Positions 25,489 to 38,095 of a DNA stretch of 64,000 nt are shown one piece after another. The stretch is from Sapria himalayana (taxonomy: Eukaryota; Streptophyta; Magnoliopsida; Malpighiales; Rafflesiaceae): positions 474,726 to 538,725 of the forward strand of contig JAREIK010000345.1 of the NCBI GenBank assembly GCA_029783825.1. The letters are read 5' to 3'. The notes beneath the pieces are model-generated. The model did not search any database, had not been told where the DNA came from, and saw only the letters and a program-made list of their open reading frames with translations. The position numbers and the translations under genes are program-made. Positions within the stretch are counted from its first letter, which is position 1, and the number at the start of each line of letters is the position of its first letter.

Positions 25489-25640
25489 TGGAGAGATGGA
25501 GAGAGGGAGAAAGAGATAGATGGAGTGAGAGATCAAAAGAAGAAGGGGGGAGAGAAATGGAAAGAATTATAGAGATTGGGAGAGAGAAAGATAGGGAAAA
25601 GTGTGATGAATAGAGAGAGTATGTGAGTGAGGGAGAGGGA
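23640..25640. repeat. Longer-period duplication inside purine array
   Basis: Distinctive words recur in order. GTCAAATGGATA occurs at 23680 and 25001, each preceded by GAATGAGAGAG. GTGAGAGAGATTGA(T/A)AGATGG occurs at about 23852 and 25218. ATAGGG(C)AAA(GA)GTGTGATG occurs at about 24370 and 25592. Offsets are about 1.22-1.37 kb; a weaker half-period match (24370 with about 25016) suggests a basic unit of 0.6-0.7 kb. Confidence 0.6.
23905..23990. repeat. ~42-bp tandem duplication
   Basis: GGGATAGGAAAGGGAAAGAG followed by ATAGAGAGTGGGAGGGAGG occurs twice in succession. Confidence 0.8.
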
Positions 25641-25863
25641 GAGAGTGAGGGAGAGGGAGAGAGAGTGTGTGTGAGAGATAGAGAGAGAAAAAGGTAGAGA
25701 GAAAAGTGGAAGAAAGAATGAGGAAGATAAATATAGAGAGGGGGAGAGTTAGAGAGAGAGAGATATCGAAAATGAAAGATAGAGTGAGTGAGTGAAGGAT
25801 AGAGGGAGGGAGGGAGAGAGAGAGAGGAGGAGGAGGAGAGAAAGAGGGAAATTGATAGAGAGG

Positions 25864-25894
<31 letters not shown>

Positions 25895-28325
25895 TGTGTG
25901 TGTGTGTGTGTGTGTGTGTGACAGAGAGAGATAAAGAGAGGGAAACACAAAGGGAGGAAAATTTATAGAGTCAGGGGTCGAAGGGAGGAATGAAGGGAGG
26001 GTGAGCAAGGTAGAGAGAGAGAGGTGTAAATAGAGAGGGAGAGAGAGAGATAAAGGGAGCAGAAGAGAGATAGAGGGAGGGAAGGAGTAAGAGGGGGGAG
26101 AGATAAAAAGATAGAGGGGGAGTGAAAGATATAAAGAGGGGAAATAAGAGCGGGAGTGAGATGGATAGAAAGAGGGATAGATGGAGAGAGGGAAAGATGG
26201 ATAGATGGAGAGAGGAAAGAGGGAGAGATAGAAAGATAGACATAGACATATAAAGAGAGATAAAAAATAGAAGGGGAGAGAAAAAAAGAGAGGAAGAAAA
26301 AACATAGAAGAGAGGTTGTGAAAGAGGGAGGGAGAGAGAGAGAGAGGGAGAAACAAAGAAATGGAGAGAGAGGGGGAGAAAGATAGAGGGAGAGGGAGAA
26401 AGGGAGGGAGAAATGGAGTGGAACAAAAATATTGAAAAAGGGAGGGTGGGAGAAATAAAGAGCAAGAGAGAGAGAGAAAGAGAGCGAGAGTGAAGAATTT
26501 AGAATGAGAGATCAAGAGAGATGGTCTGGGTGGAATAGGAAAATGGGTAAATAGTGGGGGAAATAAAGAAAGAGAGGGAGAGTGGGGAGAGACTGAAAGA
26601 GGGAGACAGTGAGAGAAAGAGAGTGTGAAAGGGAGAGGTAGAGAGAGACAAAGATAGATAGAGAGAAAGAGAGAGAGAGGTAGATATATTAAGAAAAAAA
26701 GAGACAGAGAGAGATAGTGTGGGGAAAGAGTGTGAAGGTGAGAGAGAGTGTGTGTGAGTGAGTGAGTGAGAAAGAGAGAGAGATAGAAAGTGGAAGAGAA
26801 AGAATTAGGGAGAGTGATAGAGAGGGGGGATAAAGAGAGGGAGTGATAGAGAGAGGGATGAAGAGAGATAGAGAGAGAGAGAGAGTGTGTGTGTGTGTGT
26901 GTGTTTGTGTGTGTGTTTGGGGGGAAGATTTAGATTGGATGAGAGATATAAAGACTCAGGTGATGCAGCTAGGAGGTAGAGAGGGGGATGTCAGGAGGGA
27001 GTTATTGAGAGAATGGTAGAGAGAGGGAGGGAGAAAGAGAGAGGGAATGGGAGGGAAAGATAAAGAGAGAGGCAAAGAGAAAGAGGGAGAAGGAGAGATG
27101 GAGGAAGAGAGAGATATATTTATATATATATAGGAGATGGAGAGGGATAGAAAGAGGGAGAAATAGAATAGAGAGATGGAAAGAGAGTTAGAGAGAGAGA
27201 GATATAGAGAGATAGAAAGAGACAGTGAGAGACAGTGAGAGAGATAAAGAGATCGACAAAGAGAAAAATATACAGAGAGAGAGATGTAAAGAGAGAGAAA
27301 GGAGGGAGGCAAGAGAGAGAGAGTAAAATGGAGAGATAGTGAGGGAGAGAGAGATGGGAGAAAGAGAGTGTGTGACAAAGAGAGGGGAAAAGTGGGGAAA
27401 CAGAGATAGATATAAAAAGATGATGATATAGGGGAGTAGAGAGTGAGATAGAGAAAGAGGAAGGGATGTATAAAGAGATGGATAGAGGGAGGAAGAAAGA
27501 GAGAGGAGGAATAGGAGGGAGAAAGAGGGGATGATGGACGAAAAGAGTGAGGGAAAGATTGAGAGAGATAGAGTGGTAGATGGAAATAGAAAGGGGGCTA
27601 GAGAGATAGAGAAAAGGAGAGAGGGAGTGAGCGAGAGGGAGGGGGAGAGGAGAAGTGAGATATAATGAGGGAGAGACAGGTTTATAGGGAAAGAGAGAGG
27701 CAGAGAGGGAGAGTTAAGGATGAAAAGTAAAAGAGAGGATTAAGATAAAAGAAAGATTGGGAGGGAAAGAGAGATAGAGAAAGTGATATAGAGAAAGAGA
27801 GCAAGAGAGATAGAGAAAGAGTGCTAGAGGGAGATAGAGGGGGAGAAACAAATACATAGATTAAGTGAGAGAGGTAGGGAGGGACGGAGAGAGGAAGAGA
27901 GAGATAGTTGTAGAAAGATTGAGAGGCGGAGGGGGGGCACATAGTTGTAGATGAAGATAGAGATATGGGATAGAGTGAGGATGGAGATAATGAGAAAGTA
28001 TAGAAAAGTAGAGAAAGATTGGGATGAAGAGAGAGAGAGAGAGAGAGAGAGAGAGCAATAGGAAGAGGGGGGGATAAAGAAAGAAATTGAGTGAGCGAGA
28101 GAGGGAGTTAGGGACAAAGAGTATTGAGAGGGGGATAAAGAGAGGAAGAGATAGAGAGGAGGGATAAAGAGAAGGTTGATAGAAAGAGAGGGAGGAGCAT
28201 ACGAGAGAGAGAGAGAGAGGAAGGGAGCATATGAGAGAGAAAGAGAGAGGCAGAAAGGGACAGAGGGAGAGAGACATGGAGAAAGGAAGAGGGAGAGGGA
28301 GAGGGTTGGAGAAAGTGAAGAATAT

Positions 28326-28332
28326 ACACACA

Positions 28333-28396
<64 letters not shown>
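28326..28396. repeat. (CA)n microsatellite
   Basis: About 71 bases of CA with one TA interruption near its start. Other dinucleotide islands in this purine array read GT on the same strand, so this one is in the opposite strand sense. Confidence 0.95.
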
Positions 28397-28400
<4 letters not shown>

Positions 28401-28792
28401 TATATCAAGGCTGAGAGAAACGAAAGAAAGAAAGGAAGAGATATAGAGGGAGGGAAAGAGAGAGGGAGAGTGATAGAGAGAGGGGGATAGTGAAGGATAG
28501 TAATATATAGAGAGATGATGAGAGTGGGAGGAGGGAGAGAGTTAGAAAGAGAGAGGGAGGGATCGCTTGAAAGAGGGAGAGAGTGAGAAAGAGAATGAGG
28601 GAGGGATTGCTTGAAAGAGGGAGAGAGTAAAAAAGAGAGAGGGATGGATGGCTTGAATGAATGAGAGAGGGAGCAAGAAGGAGAGAGAAATAGGGAGAGG
28701 GGGGGAAGAAAGATATACATCGAGAGAGAATGTCGGCTAAATGGAGAGAGGGGGGAAGGGGGTAGAATGAAAGAGAGAGGGAGGGATGCAGA

Positions 28793-28823
<31 letters not shown>

Positions 28824-28860
28824 GAGAGAGAGAAAGAGGGATGCAGAGAGAGAGAGAGAG

Positions 28861-29400
28861 GAAGTGATAAAAAGAGAGGGAGGGAGGAAAAGATAATGAA
28901 AGTGGGAGGGAGGCAGGGAGAGAGAGAGGCAGGGAGGGAGGGAGGCAGTGAAAGAGTGATGGAAGGAGGGAGTGAGAAAGGGATAGAGGGAGGGAGTGAT
29001 AGAGAGGGAGGCAGAGAGGGAGGGAGGGAGCAAGAGTGTAAGAGAGAGAAAGAGCGAGGTAGAAAAAGGAGGGGGAGAAAGAGGTAGAGAGAGCTAATGA
29101 TAGGAGTGAGGGAAGAATAGAAAGAGAGAGAGAGAGAGATGCAGAGAGAGAGAGAGAGAGAGAGATGAGATGCAGAGAGAGAGAGAGAGGAAGTGATAAA
29201 AAGAGAGGGAGGGAGGCAGGGAGAGAGAGAGGCAGGGAGGGAGGGAGGCAGTGAAAGAGTGATGAAAGGAGGGAGTGAGAAAGGGATAGAGGGAGGGAGG
29301 GAGTAAGAGTGTAAGAGAGAGAAAGAGCGAGGTAGGGAAAGGAGGGGGAGAAAGAGGTAGAGAGAGCTAATGATAGGAGTGAGGGAAGAATAGAAAGAGA
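28861..29400. repeat. ~300-bp segmental duplication in purine array
   Basis: GAAGTGATAAAAAGAGAGGG occurs at 28861 and 29190. GGCAGTGAAAGAGTGATG follows in each copy, and the end block CTAATGATAGGAGTGAGGG occurs at 29094 and 29367. The offset falls from 329 to 273 bases because copy 1 has extra units. Confidence 0.85.
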
Positions 29401-32400
29401 GAGAGATGGAGAGAGAGATAGAGAGGACATAGAGAGAGGGAGGGAGGGAGAGGAGAATAGAAAGATAGAGGAGGGGAGAAAAAGAGGGATGAGGAGTGAG
29501 GAGATGGGGGAGAGTGGGGGAAAGATAGAGATAGAGGGAGGGGAATGGGAGGGGGAAGAGAGAGACAGAGAGAGATAGAGAGAGATAGAGAAAGATTGAG
29601 GGAGAAAGGGAGAGAAGGAAATAAATCGAGAGAGAAAGAGGGGAGCAAGTAGTAGTGAGTGAGAGATTGGGAGGGAGAGAAAAAAATTTAGAAAATCAAA
29701 GAGATAGAAATTGAGAAAGAGGAGGAAAAGAGAGATGAGAGGGGAAGAGAGAGAGCAAGAAAGTGAGGGAACGAGATAGAGATGGATGGAGGGAGGTAGA
29801 AAAGATAGGGAGGCATATAGAGAATGGGTGAGAAAGAGATAGAAAGGAAAGGGAGTTAGGAGAAGAGCGATGGTGGCAGGGAAGGAGAAGGAGAGGCAGA
29901 TAGGGGGGAGAGAGAGAATAGAGGAGAGAGGGAGGGAGTGTTTGGGGTAGAGTGGGAGGATGAGAGAGAAAGAGAGATGGAAAGATAAACAAAGAAAGAG
30001 GGGGAGAGAAAAGTGAGGTGTGAGAGAGAAAGGGGGGGAGAGGTAGAGAGGTAGTGAGAGAGGGAGAGAGGGGGGAGAAAGATGGAGAAAGAGGCATATA
30101 GAGAGAGAAAGGAGGTAGAAAGTGGGAGAGAAGAGAAGAGAAGATAAAGAGGAAGAGAGGACAAAAAGTTAAAGAGCGTCAGAAAGTGCTAGAGAGTGAG
30201 AGAATGGGGGAGTGAAAAGTGGGAAAGAGAGAGAGGAAGAGAATGATAGTGTGAGAGTGGCTGGAAGAGAAAGAAAAAGGCGGTGTGGGTGAGGGAGAGA
30301 GAGAGTTAATGAAGAAGAGAGTGGTAGGGAGAGAGAAAAGAAAAGAAAGATGAGGTAGAGAGAGAAAGGGAAACTAAGGTTAATATATTGGAGAGAGATA
30401 GAGGGAGTGAGAGAGAGGGGGGAGTGATGAGATAGATGGAGAAAAAGTGAGGGAGAAAGGGAGAAGAAGAGAGGTAGAGGGGGGGAGAGAGAAAGGGAGG
30501 TAGAAAGAGAGGGAGAGAGAAAGAGAGGTGGGGAAAGAAAGAGAGGTAGGGAGAAAGGGTGAGGGAGGAAGAAAGGGAGGGAGAGAGGGGGGAGAGAGAA
30601 AGTGAGGTAGTGCGATTGAGGTGGAGAGAGAGAGAGAGAGAGAAAGATGGAGGGAGATGAAGTGAGAGAGTGAGAGAGGGAGGGAGGGAGAAAATGAGTG
30701 GGGTGAGGGGGGAGAGAGAGAGAGATGGTTGGAGGGACAAAGAAGAGGGGAGAAAGAGAAAGAGAGATCAAAAGAAAGATATACGTTGGGAGGGAGGGGA
30801 GAGAGAGTGTGTGTGTGTGTGGGGAGAGGGAGAGGGGGGAGAGAGAAAGAGGCAGAGAGAGAGAGAGAGAGAGAGTGTGTGTGTGTGTGTGTGTGAAGTA
30901 TAGATGGAGAGGGAGAGAGATAGGATGGATGGAGGAAGAAAGAATGAGAGTGAGAGAGAGGGGTGAATAGAGATAAGGGTAGAGAGAGAGAGAGAGGTGT
31001 GAGAGATATACATAGAGAGAGTGGGAGAGGAAGAGAGAGAAAAAAAGAGAGAGATAAGGATGAAGGTTTAATGAATGAGAAAGGGCGAGAGAGAAAAAGA
31101 GGGGATAGTGGGTGAGATAGATAGAGGAAAAGGGATAGAAAGAGAGGCGAAGATGGAGAAAGTTAGAAAGAGAGAAGGGAGAAAGAAAGGGAAGATAGAT
31201 AAAAAGATAGATACAGTGAGAGAGGGATAGATGGTGAGAGTGGAATTAGGGACCGAGTGATAAAGGGGGATAGAGAAAGAGAGAGAGAGGAAGACAAATA
31301 GAGAGAGAGAGAGACAAGGGAAGAGTGGTAAAGAAAATTTGATAAAGGGGAAAGAGAGATAGAGAGAGGGGGAGGAAGAGAGAGATGGAGAAAATGAAAA
31401 AGGTAAGCAGAGAGAAAGAAGGGGGGATAAAGAGAGTGAAAAGAGAGAGAGAGAAAGAGGGAGAGAGGGAGGGAAAGAAGGAAAACATAGAGAGTGGAGT
31501 GAGGGAAGGTGTGAGAGAGAGAGAGAGAGTAAGTGAGATGGTGTGAGAGAGACATTGAGAGGGATTTGAGGGGGAGAGAGAGATAAATAAATAGAAAGGA
31601 GATGAAGAGAGAGAGAAAGAGGGAAGGAAAGATTGTTGGAGGGAGAGGGAGAGAGAGAGTATGTGAGATATAAATGGAGAGGGAGATAGATAGGGGGTGA
31701 GAGAGAAAGGAAGAAAGAGGGATAAAGAAAGGGAGAGAGTGTGTGTTATATGAAAAGGAAGACAAAAAGAGAGTGTGTGATTTGAAGAGGAAGAAAGAGA
31801 GAGAGAGAGAGTGCATGTGAGTGATATGAAGAGAAAGATAGAAAGATAAAGAATGAGAGCGGGGGACAAAGAGACAAAGAGAGAGAAGGGAATAGAGGGA
31901 GAGGGAGAGGGAGAGATAGGGGTGGTGAAAGAGAGGAAGAGGGAGAGGGGGAGGGGGTGGTGAAAGAGAGGGAGAAAGTGTGGGAGTGAGAGAGAGAGAG
32001 AGGGGGGGAGAGAGAGAGGGAGAGGGAGCGAGAGAGGAGAGAAAGAAAGGGCGGAGGTATGGATAGTGAGACAAGGGAGAGAGAGGGATAACAAAGTGTA
32101 AAGAAAGGAGAGAGAATGAGAGAGAGTGAAAGATAAGAATAGAATGATATATAGAGGGGTAGAGAGAGAAATAGTAAGTGGGAAAGAGGGAGAGGGAGGG
32201 ACAGAGGGAGAGAGCGAGAGAGAGAGAGAGAGAGAAAAGGAGGGATGGAGAGAAATAGAGAAAGAGGGAGTGAGAGAGAAAGAAAGATGTGGAGAAAGAG
32301 ATATAGATATAAAGGTAGAGAGAGGCAGAGAGAGGGAGGGAGCAAGGGATTGGGGTAGAAAGGAGGGTGATAAAAAGGGATAGAGAGATTGAGGGAAAGA

Positions 32401-33801
32401 CAGATGGAAAGAAAGGGTGATTAGATAGAGAGAGAGGGGGAGAGAGAGAGAGACAATGAGAGGGAGGAAGAAAGGGAGAGAGATAGTGGGAGGTAGGGAG
32501 AGAGAGTGAGGTGAGAAATATTTTAAAGGAAGAGAGAGGAATGGAAAGAGAGGTAGAGAAAGTCAGAGAGAGGAAAGAGAGATACAGAGTGTGGAAGAGG
32601 TGAAAAATACATAGAGAGAGAGAGATGTATAGATAGAAAGTATCGAGAGAGAGAGAGAGAGAGAGACTAAGAGGGAGAGAAAGAGATTGAGAGATAATGA
32701 GAGAGGAAGAGAGAAAGAGAGAGCACAAGAGGGAGAAAGAGAGAAATAGATAAAGATAGTGAAAGAGGGGGGATGTTAAGAGGTAGAATGTTAGAGGTGG
32801 GGAAAGAGAAAAAGTGTGAAAGAGAGAGGAGACTTGGAAATAGTTAGATAGGGAGAGAGATATGGAGAGATAAAAAAGAGGGAGATAGACTGGGGGAAGG
32901 GAGGTATAGAAAGTTAGATGGGGTTGGAGGCCGAGAAAGAGAGAGAGATAAAAGTAAGACAGGGGTACAGAGAAAGAGTGAGAGCGAGAAAGGTTGTGGG
33001 AGGAAAAGTGATATGGAGAGGGGGGGGGTGGAAGAGAGTGAGAGATGTAGTGAGGGAGGCAGAGAGAGAGAGAGAGGTAAAAAGAAAAAGTGAGAAAGGG
33101 AGAGAGAGAGAGAGAAATAGAGATTTTGAGGGAGGGAAAGAGAGAGTGTGTTTAGAAAGAAAGAGCGGGCATAATAGGGGGAGAGAAATTGGGGATTGGG
33201 GGAGGCAAAGGGAGAGTGGGAGAAAGGAAGGGAGGGAGATAGAGAGAGAGAGAGAGAGTAAAAAATAGAGATATAGAGTGAGGGTGAGATAGTGAAAGAG
33301 TGAGGTGAGAGAGAGAGGACGAATGAGAGAGTGATTAAGGGAGATAGAGAGTGTGTGTGTGATTGGAGATGGACAAAAAGTGGGAGTGATGAGAGAGAGA
33401 AGGCAATGAAACAAATGGCATAAGGGAAAGAAAGAGGGGGAGGAAAGGATGCGTACAAAGATTGAGGAAGGGAAGGAGATAGTGAAAGAGTGAGGAAAAT
33501 ATATAGTAAGAGAAGGAAAAATAGGGTGAGATATAAATTGAAAGGGGGTAAGTGAGAGCAAGAAGGATAGAGAGAGAGGGGGGGATGGAGCATGAGATAG
33601 AGAGAGTGGATGAGAGAGAGAGAGAGAGAGGTGATAATAGAGAGAGAAAGGGATGGAGAGAGAGACTGAGCGACTAGGGTGGGACAAAGATAGAGAGTGA
33701 AGGAGGGAGGGAAGAGATTATTAGTATGAGAGAGACATAGTGTGATGGAGAGAGAGTGGATGAGAGAGATAGAGAGACAAGGATGGAGCAATAGAGGGGA
33801 A

Positions 33802-33814
<13 letters not shown>

Positions 33815-33883
<69 letters not shown>
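33815..33883. repeat. (GA)n-(TA)n compound microsatellite
   Basis: A GA run passes without interruption into about 43 bases of TA, the same junction type seen at 14.97 kb. Confidence 0.95.
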
Positions 33884-33886
<3 letters not shown>

Positions 33887-34399
33887 AAAGAAGGGGAGAA
33901 AAAAAGATAGTGTGAGAGATAGTTGAAGATGAAGAGAGAGAGAGAGAGAGAGAGAATGAGACAGAGAGAGAAGAAAAGAAAATTTGAGAGATATTGGGGA
34001 AAGAAATTAGAAATAGGAGAGAGATACAAGGACAAAGAGAGAGGAGAGAGAACAAGAGAGAGAGTGTGTGTGTGTTAGAGAGAGAGAGAGAGTGTGTGTG
34101 TGTGTGTAATGGGAAAAGAGGGAGGGAGACAGAGGGAGGGGATACAGTGAAAGAGAGAGGGCGGGATAAAAAGAGATGTAGAGAGTGTGTGTGTGAGAGG
34201 GAGAGACAGAGAGAGGGAAGAGGATGTAGGGAAGAGAATGGAGGGAAGGAGGGAGATGGGGAAAGAGATTGTAGGGGAGAGAGAGGGAAATATAGATATA
34301 AAGTAAAATAAAGGGAAAGGAAGAGAAAGGAAGGACAAAGAGGGAAGGGAAAGGAGGAGAAAGGAAAGAAAAAGAGGGGAAGGAGAGGGGGTGATAGAT

Positions 34400-34432
<33 letters not shown>

Positions 34433-37339
34433 GAGGAGGAGGAGAGAGAGAGGTAGTGAGATAGTGTGAAAGAGAGAGAGAGGGAGTGGGAGAGAGGGAA
34501 TCAGAGAGAGATGAAATAATATGGAGATAAAGAGAGAGATGGAGAGGGAGACAAGGAGTGAGAGAGATGAAATAATAGGAAGAAAGAGAGAGAGAGAGAG
34601 AGGAAATAATAGTTAAACCAAGAGAGAGGGAATGATAGGGATAGATAGAGAATATAGAGAGAGAGGGGAAGAGAGGAAGATGGAGAGAGGAATAGAGGAA
34701 TAGAGAAAGAGAGAGAGAGAGAGTTAGAGAGGGTGAGAGAGAGAGAGGGAGAGAGAGGGGACAAGTTGAGAGAGAGAGGGATAAAGAAAAAGAAAGAGGG
34801 TGAGAGGGGAGAAAGGGGAAGAGGGAGAGAGAGAGAGCTAGGGAAAGAGTGAGAGGCATAGAGAAAAAGCATATGAGTTAAAGGAAGAGTGAGGGAAAGA
34901 GTGGGAAAGAGAGTGGGGGAGAAAGAAAGGAAGATAGAGAGGGAGACAGGTAAAGAGGGATGGAGATAGGTAATGATTGAGGGTGGGGGGAGAGATATCA
35001 AGAGAGATACATAGGCAGAGAGAGATAGATAGAGGGGGAGATATAGGGAGAGTGAAAAAAAGCGAGAGAGATAGAGATTGTGATAAAGATAGAGAGAGAT
35101 AGAAGGAGGTAGAAAGATATGGAGGGAGAGAGAGGGGGGAGATAGGCAGGGAGAGAGAAAGAAAGAGGGCTGAGAGAGAAGAAAGGGATAATGTTGGAGA
35201 GATATAACTAGAGGAATAGATAAAGGGAGTGGTTGATAGAAAAAGAGAGAGTGCAAGGAAAAAGGAAAGCGAGATGGAGGGAGGGAGGGAGGGATGGAGG
35301 GAAGAAGAAAGAAAGGGAGGGAGAAAGGAGAAAGAGAGGGAGAGGGATAGAGTGAGGAAAAGATAGAATGTGATGAGAGAGAAAGTAAGAGAGAGTGAAA
35401 GTGGGGAGTGAGGAGAGCGATGGAGGGGTGGGAGAGAGAGATAGATGTCAAAAGAGGTTGAGAAAGATGTAGGAAGTCAAGAAAGATTGGGGGAAAGACT
35501 GGGGGAGAAAGATAGAGACATAGAATGAGGGTGAGAGACTGAGACCGAGAGGGAGCGAAGGAGCGAGATAGAACATGGGATAGAGAGATGGAGAGGGGGG
35601 AGGGTAGAGAGAGAGGGGGCGAGAGATTGAAGGAGAAGAGAGAAGCATACAGGTCGAGATAGAAAGAGAATGATAGATAGAAGGGAGGAAGTGATGATGA
35701 TAATGGTGTGAGAGAGGGAGAAAAGTAAATACATGAGGAAGAGAGAGATGCGTGAGATATAGTGAGAGGTAGAGAAGAGAGACATGGAGGGGGGAGGGGT
35801 AAATAAAGAGGGGGGAGAAACAAATAGAGAGGTTAATAAAAAGGAAGAGTTAAAAAGGGAGTGAACGAGAAAGACAAAGGGGGAAGAAAGAGGAATGGAA
35901 AGACAGAATGATAGAGGAGAGAAAGAAAGGGAAAGAGAATGAATGGTAGAGTGGGAGGAGAGAGTGGGAGAGAGGGAGAGAGGAAGAGGGGAGATATAGA
36001 GAGGGTGGGAGATATAAAGAGAGATGGAGAGATATAGAGTGTGGGAAAGAGTGGGAGAGTGGGCGCAGATAAATAGATAAAGAAAAATAGAGAGAGAAAA
36101 GGTGGAGTGGGAGTGAGGGAGGGTGAAAGGGAGAAAAAAAATGAAATAGGAAGATATGGATGGGAGAGATAGAGAGAGAGAGAGAGAAAAGATAGAGAGA
36201 GGGGAGGACAAAAAGAGTGAGATACAAAGGAGAGAGTAGAAAGAGGGATACATAGAGAGAGAGAGAGGTTTAGAAAAAGGGAGCGAGGGAGATAGAGAGG
36301 GGGTGGGGAAGAAAGAGAGATGGATAGATATAAGGAGTGAGAAAGAGTGAGATAAAGAGTGAGATAAAGAGTGAGATAAAATGTTGATATAAGAAGTGAG
36401 AAAGAGTGAGATAGGGGGGTAGATAATAGATAAAGAGAGAAAGAGAAGAAGGAGGGGAAAGGGAGAGTGGGAGAGAGAGAGAGAGAGAGGATGAGAGGGA
36501 GATAAAAAGAGGAAAAAGGAAAAAGAAAGGGGGTAGAGATTGAAAGAAAGAGAGGAGAGAGTGGGGCATATGGAGGAAGGGAGAGGTAGAATGAGGTAGA
36601 GAGATATGGAGAGTGAGAGAGAGAGAGAGAGAGCGAGTGACAAAGCGGAAAAGAGGGTGAGAGAGGAAGAGGGAGAGAGAGTAAGAAGGAGAGAGGTGGA
36701 GAGACGGAGAGAGGGGGAGAGTGTGATAGAGAGAGAGTGTGTGTGACAGAGAGAGAGGGAGAAAGAGTGAGAGAGGGAGAGAGAGAGAGAGAGAGAGAGA
36801 AAGGGAGAGTGGGGAAGAGTGAGAGAGAGGGTTGATAAAAAGGGAAAATGGTGAAAGAGGGGGAGAAATTGGAAGAGATAGAAAGAGGGAGAGATGGAAT
36901 GAGAGAGGAAGAGAGAGATGGTTTAAAAGATAGAGGTGGAGAGAGGAAGAGATAGAAGGATGGGTGAAAAAGGGAGAGAGAAAGAGAGAGGGAGAGAAAG
37001 GAGGTAAAGATAGAGAGAGATGGGGGGAGAGATAGAAAGTCATAGAGAGAGAAAGATAAGGAGTGAGAGAGAGAGGGATGGACTGAGAGAGAGAGGGGTG
37101 AAGGATGAACAGAGAGAGAAAGAGTGAGAGGGGAGATGGACGTAAAGAAAAAGAGTGAGTGAGTGAAGAAAGTAGAGAGATAAAGAAAGAAAGGGATGGA
37201 TGAAGAGACATAGAGGGAGAGAAGGAAAGAGGGAGTGAGAGAGTAGCAGGGATGGTGAGAGGGAGGGAGAAAGAGAGAGGGCGAGGGAGAGAGGGAGGGT
37301 GGGTGGGTGGAAGAGAGATTGAGGGAGGAGGTAGAGAAA

Positions 37340-37900
37340 AGAGATAGGTGGAGTGAGAGATGGAGAGAGGGAGAGAGGGAGAGAGGGGATAGGGATAGAT
37401 GGAGAGGGAGGAAAAGAAAGGGAGAGATGGAAAGAGGGAGAGAGAGGGAGGAAGAGATGGAGAGAGAGAGGGAGAGGGAGGGAGAGATGGAGAGAGAGAG
37501 AGAGAGAGAGGGAGGGAGGGAGGGATGGAGAGAGAGGGAGAGGGAGGGATAGATGGAGAGGGAGGAAGAGGGAGGGATAGATGGAGAGGGAGGAAGAGGG
37601 AGGGAGAGATGGAGAGAGAGGGAGAGGAAGGGAGAGATGGAGAGAGAGAGGGAGAGGGAGGAAGAGGAAGGGAGAGATGGAGAGGGAGGAAGAGGAAGGG
37701 AGAGATGGAGAGAAAGGGAGAGGAAGGGAGAGATGGAGAGAGAGAAAGAGGAAGGGAGAGATGGAGAGAGAGGGAGAGGGAGGGAGAGATGGAGAGAGAG
37801 GAAGAGGGAGGGAAAGATGGAGACAGAGGGAGAGGGAGGGAAAGATGGAGACAGAGGGAGAGAGGGAGAGGGAGGAAGAGATGAAAAGAGAGGGAGAGGG
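37340..37900. repeat. Purine minisatellite, GGGAGAGATGGAGAGAGA-like units
   Basis: Units of roughly 24-40 bases built on GGGAGAGATGGAGAGAGAG and AGGAAGGGAGAGATGG recur many times. The + frames read as Arg/Glu/Gly strings with regularly spaced Met-Glu and Arg-Asp-Gly; these are shadows of the repeat. Confidence 0.85.
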
Positions 37901-38095
37901 AGTGAGAGATGGAGTGAGAGTGATAAAGATGGGAGAAAGGGAGAAAGATGGGAGAAATTGTGGTAGAAAGAGAGATGGAGAGAGAGAGGGAGGGAAAGAC
38001 AGATAGTGAAAGAGATAGAGAGAGGGAAAGATAGTGAGAGAGGGATAGAGAGAGATAGATAGATAGAAAAGGATATATAGTGGGGAAGAGTCAAA

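Larger units (their letters stand above)
20584..38095. repeat. Polypurine (GAGA/GGGA) mega-array, 17.5 kb
   Basis: It starts at the base after the CACTA end TAGTG. The + strand is almost all G and A (GAGA, GGGAGA, AAAGAGA, GATAGA words). There are GT islands (25895-25920, 26886-26920, 30864-30893 and others), one CA island (28326-28396) and a GA-to-TA island at 33815-33883. Minus-strand frames of up to 764 codons coding Ser/Leu/Pro/Phe strings are composition artefacts: no motif, no start context, and similar frames overlap in other phases. Segmental duplications inside the array are listed separately. It ends at about 38095, where ordinary sequence resumes without a visible transposon end. 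Confidence 0.95.

Noticed and set aside
28176..28490. Thr/His repeat frame and Cys/Val repeat frames across the CA tract
   Set aside because: Direct translation of a (CA)n microsatellite.
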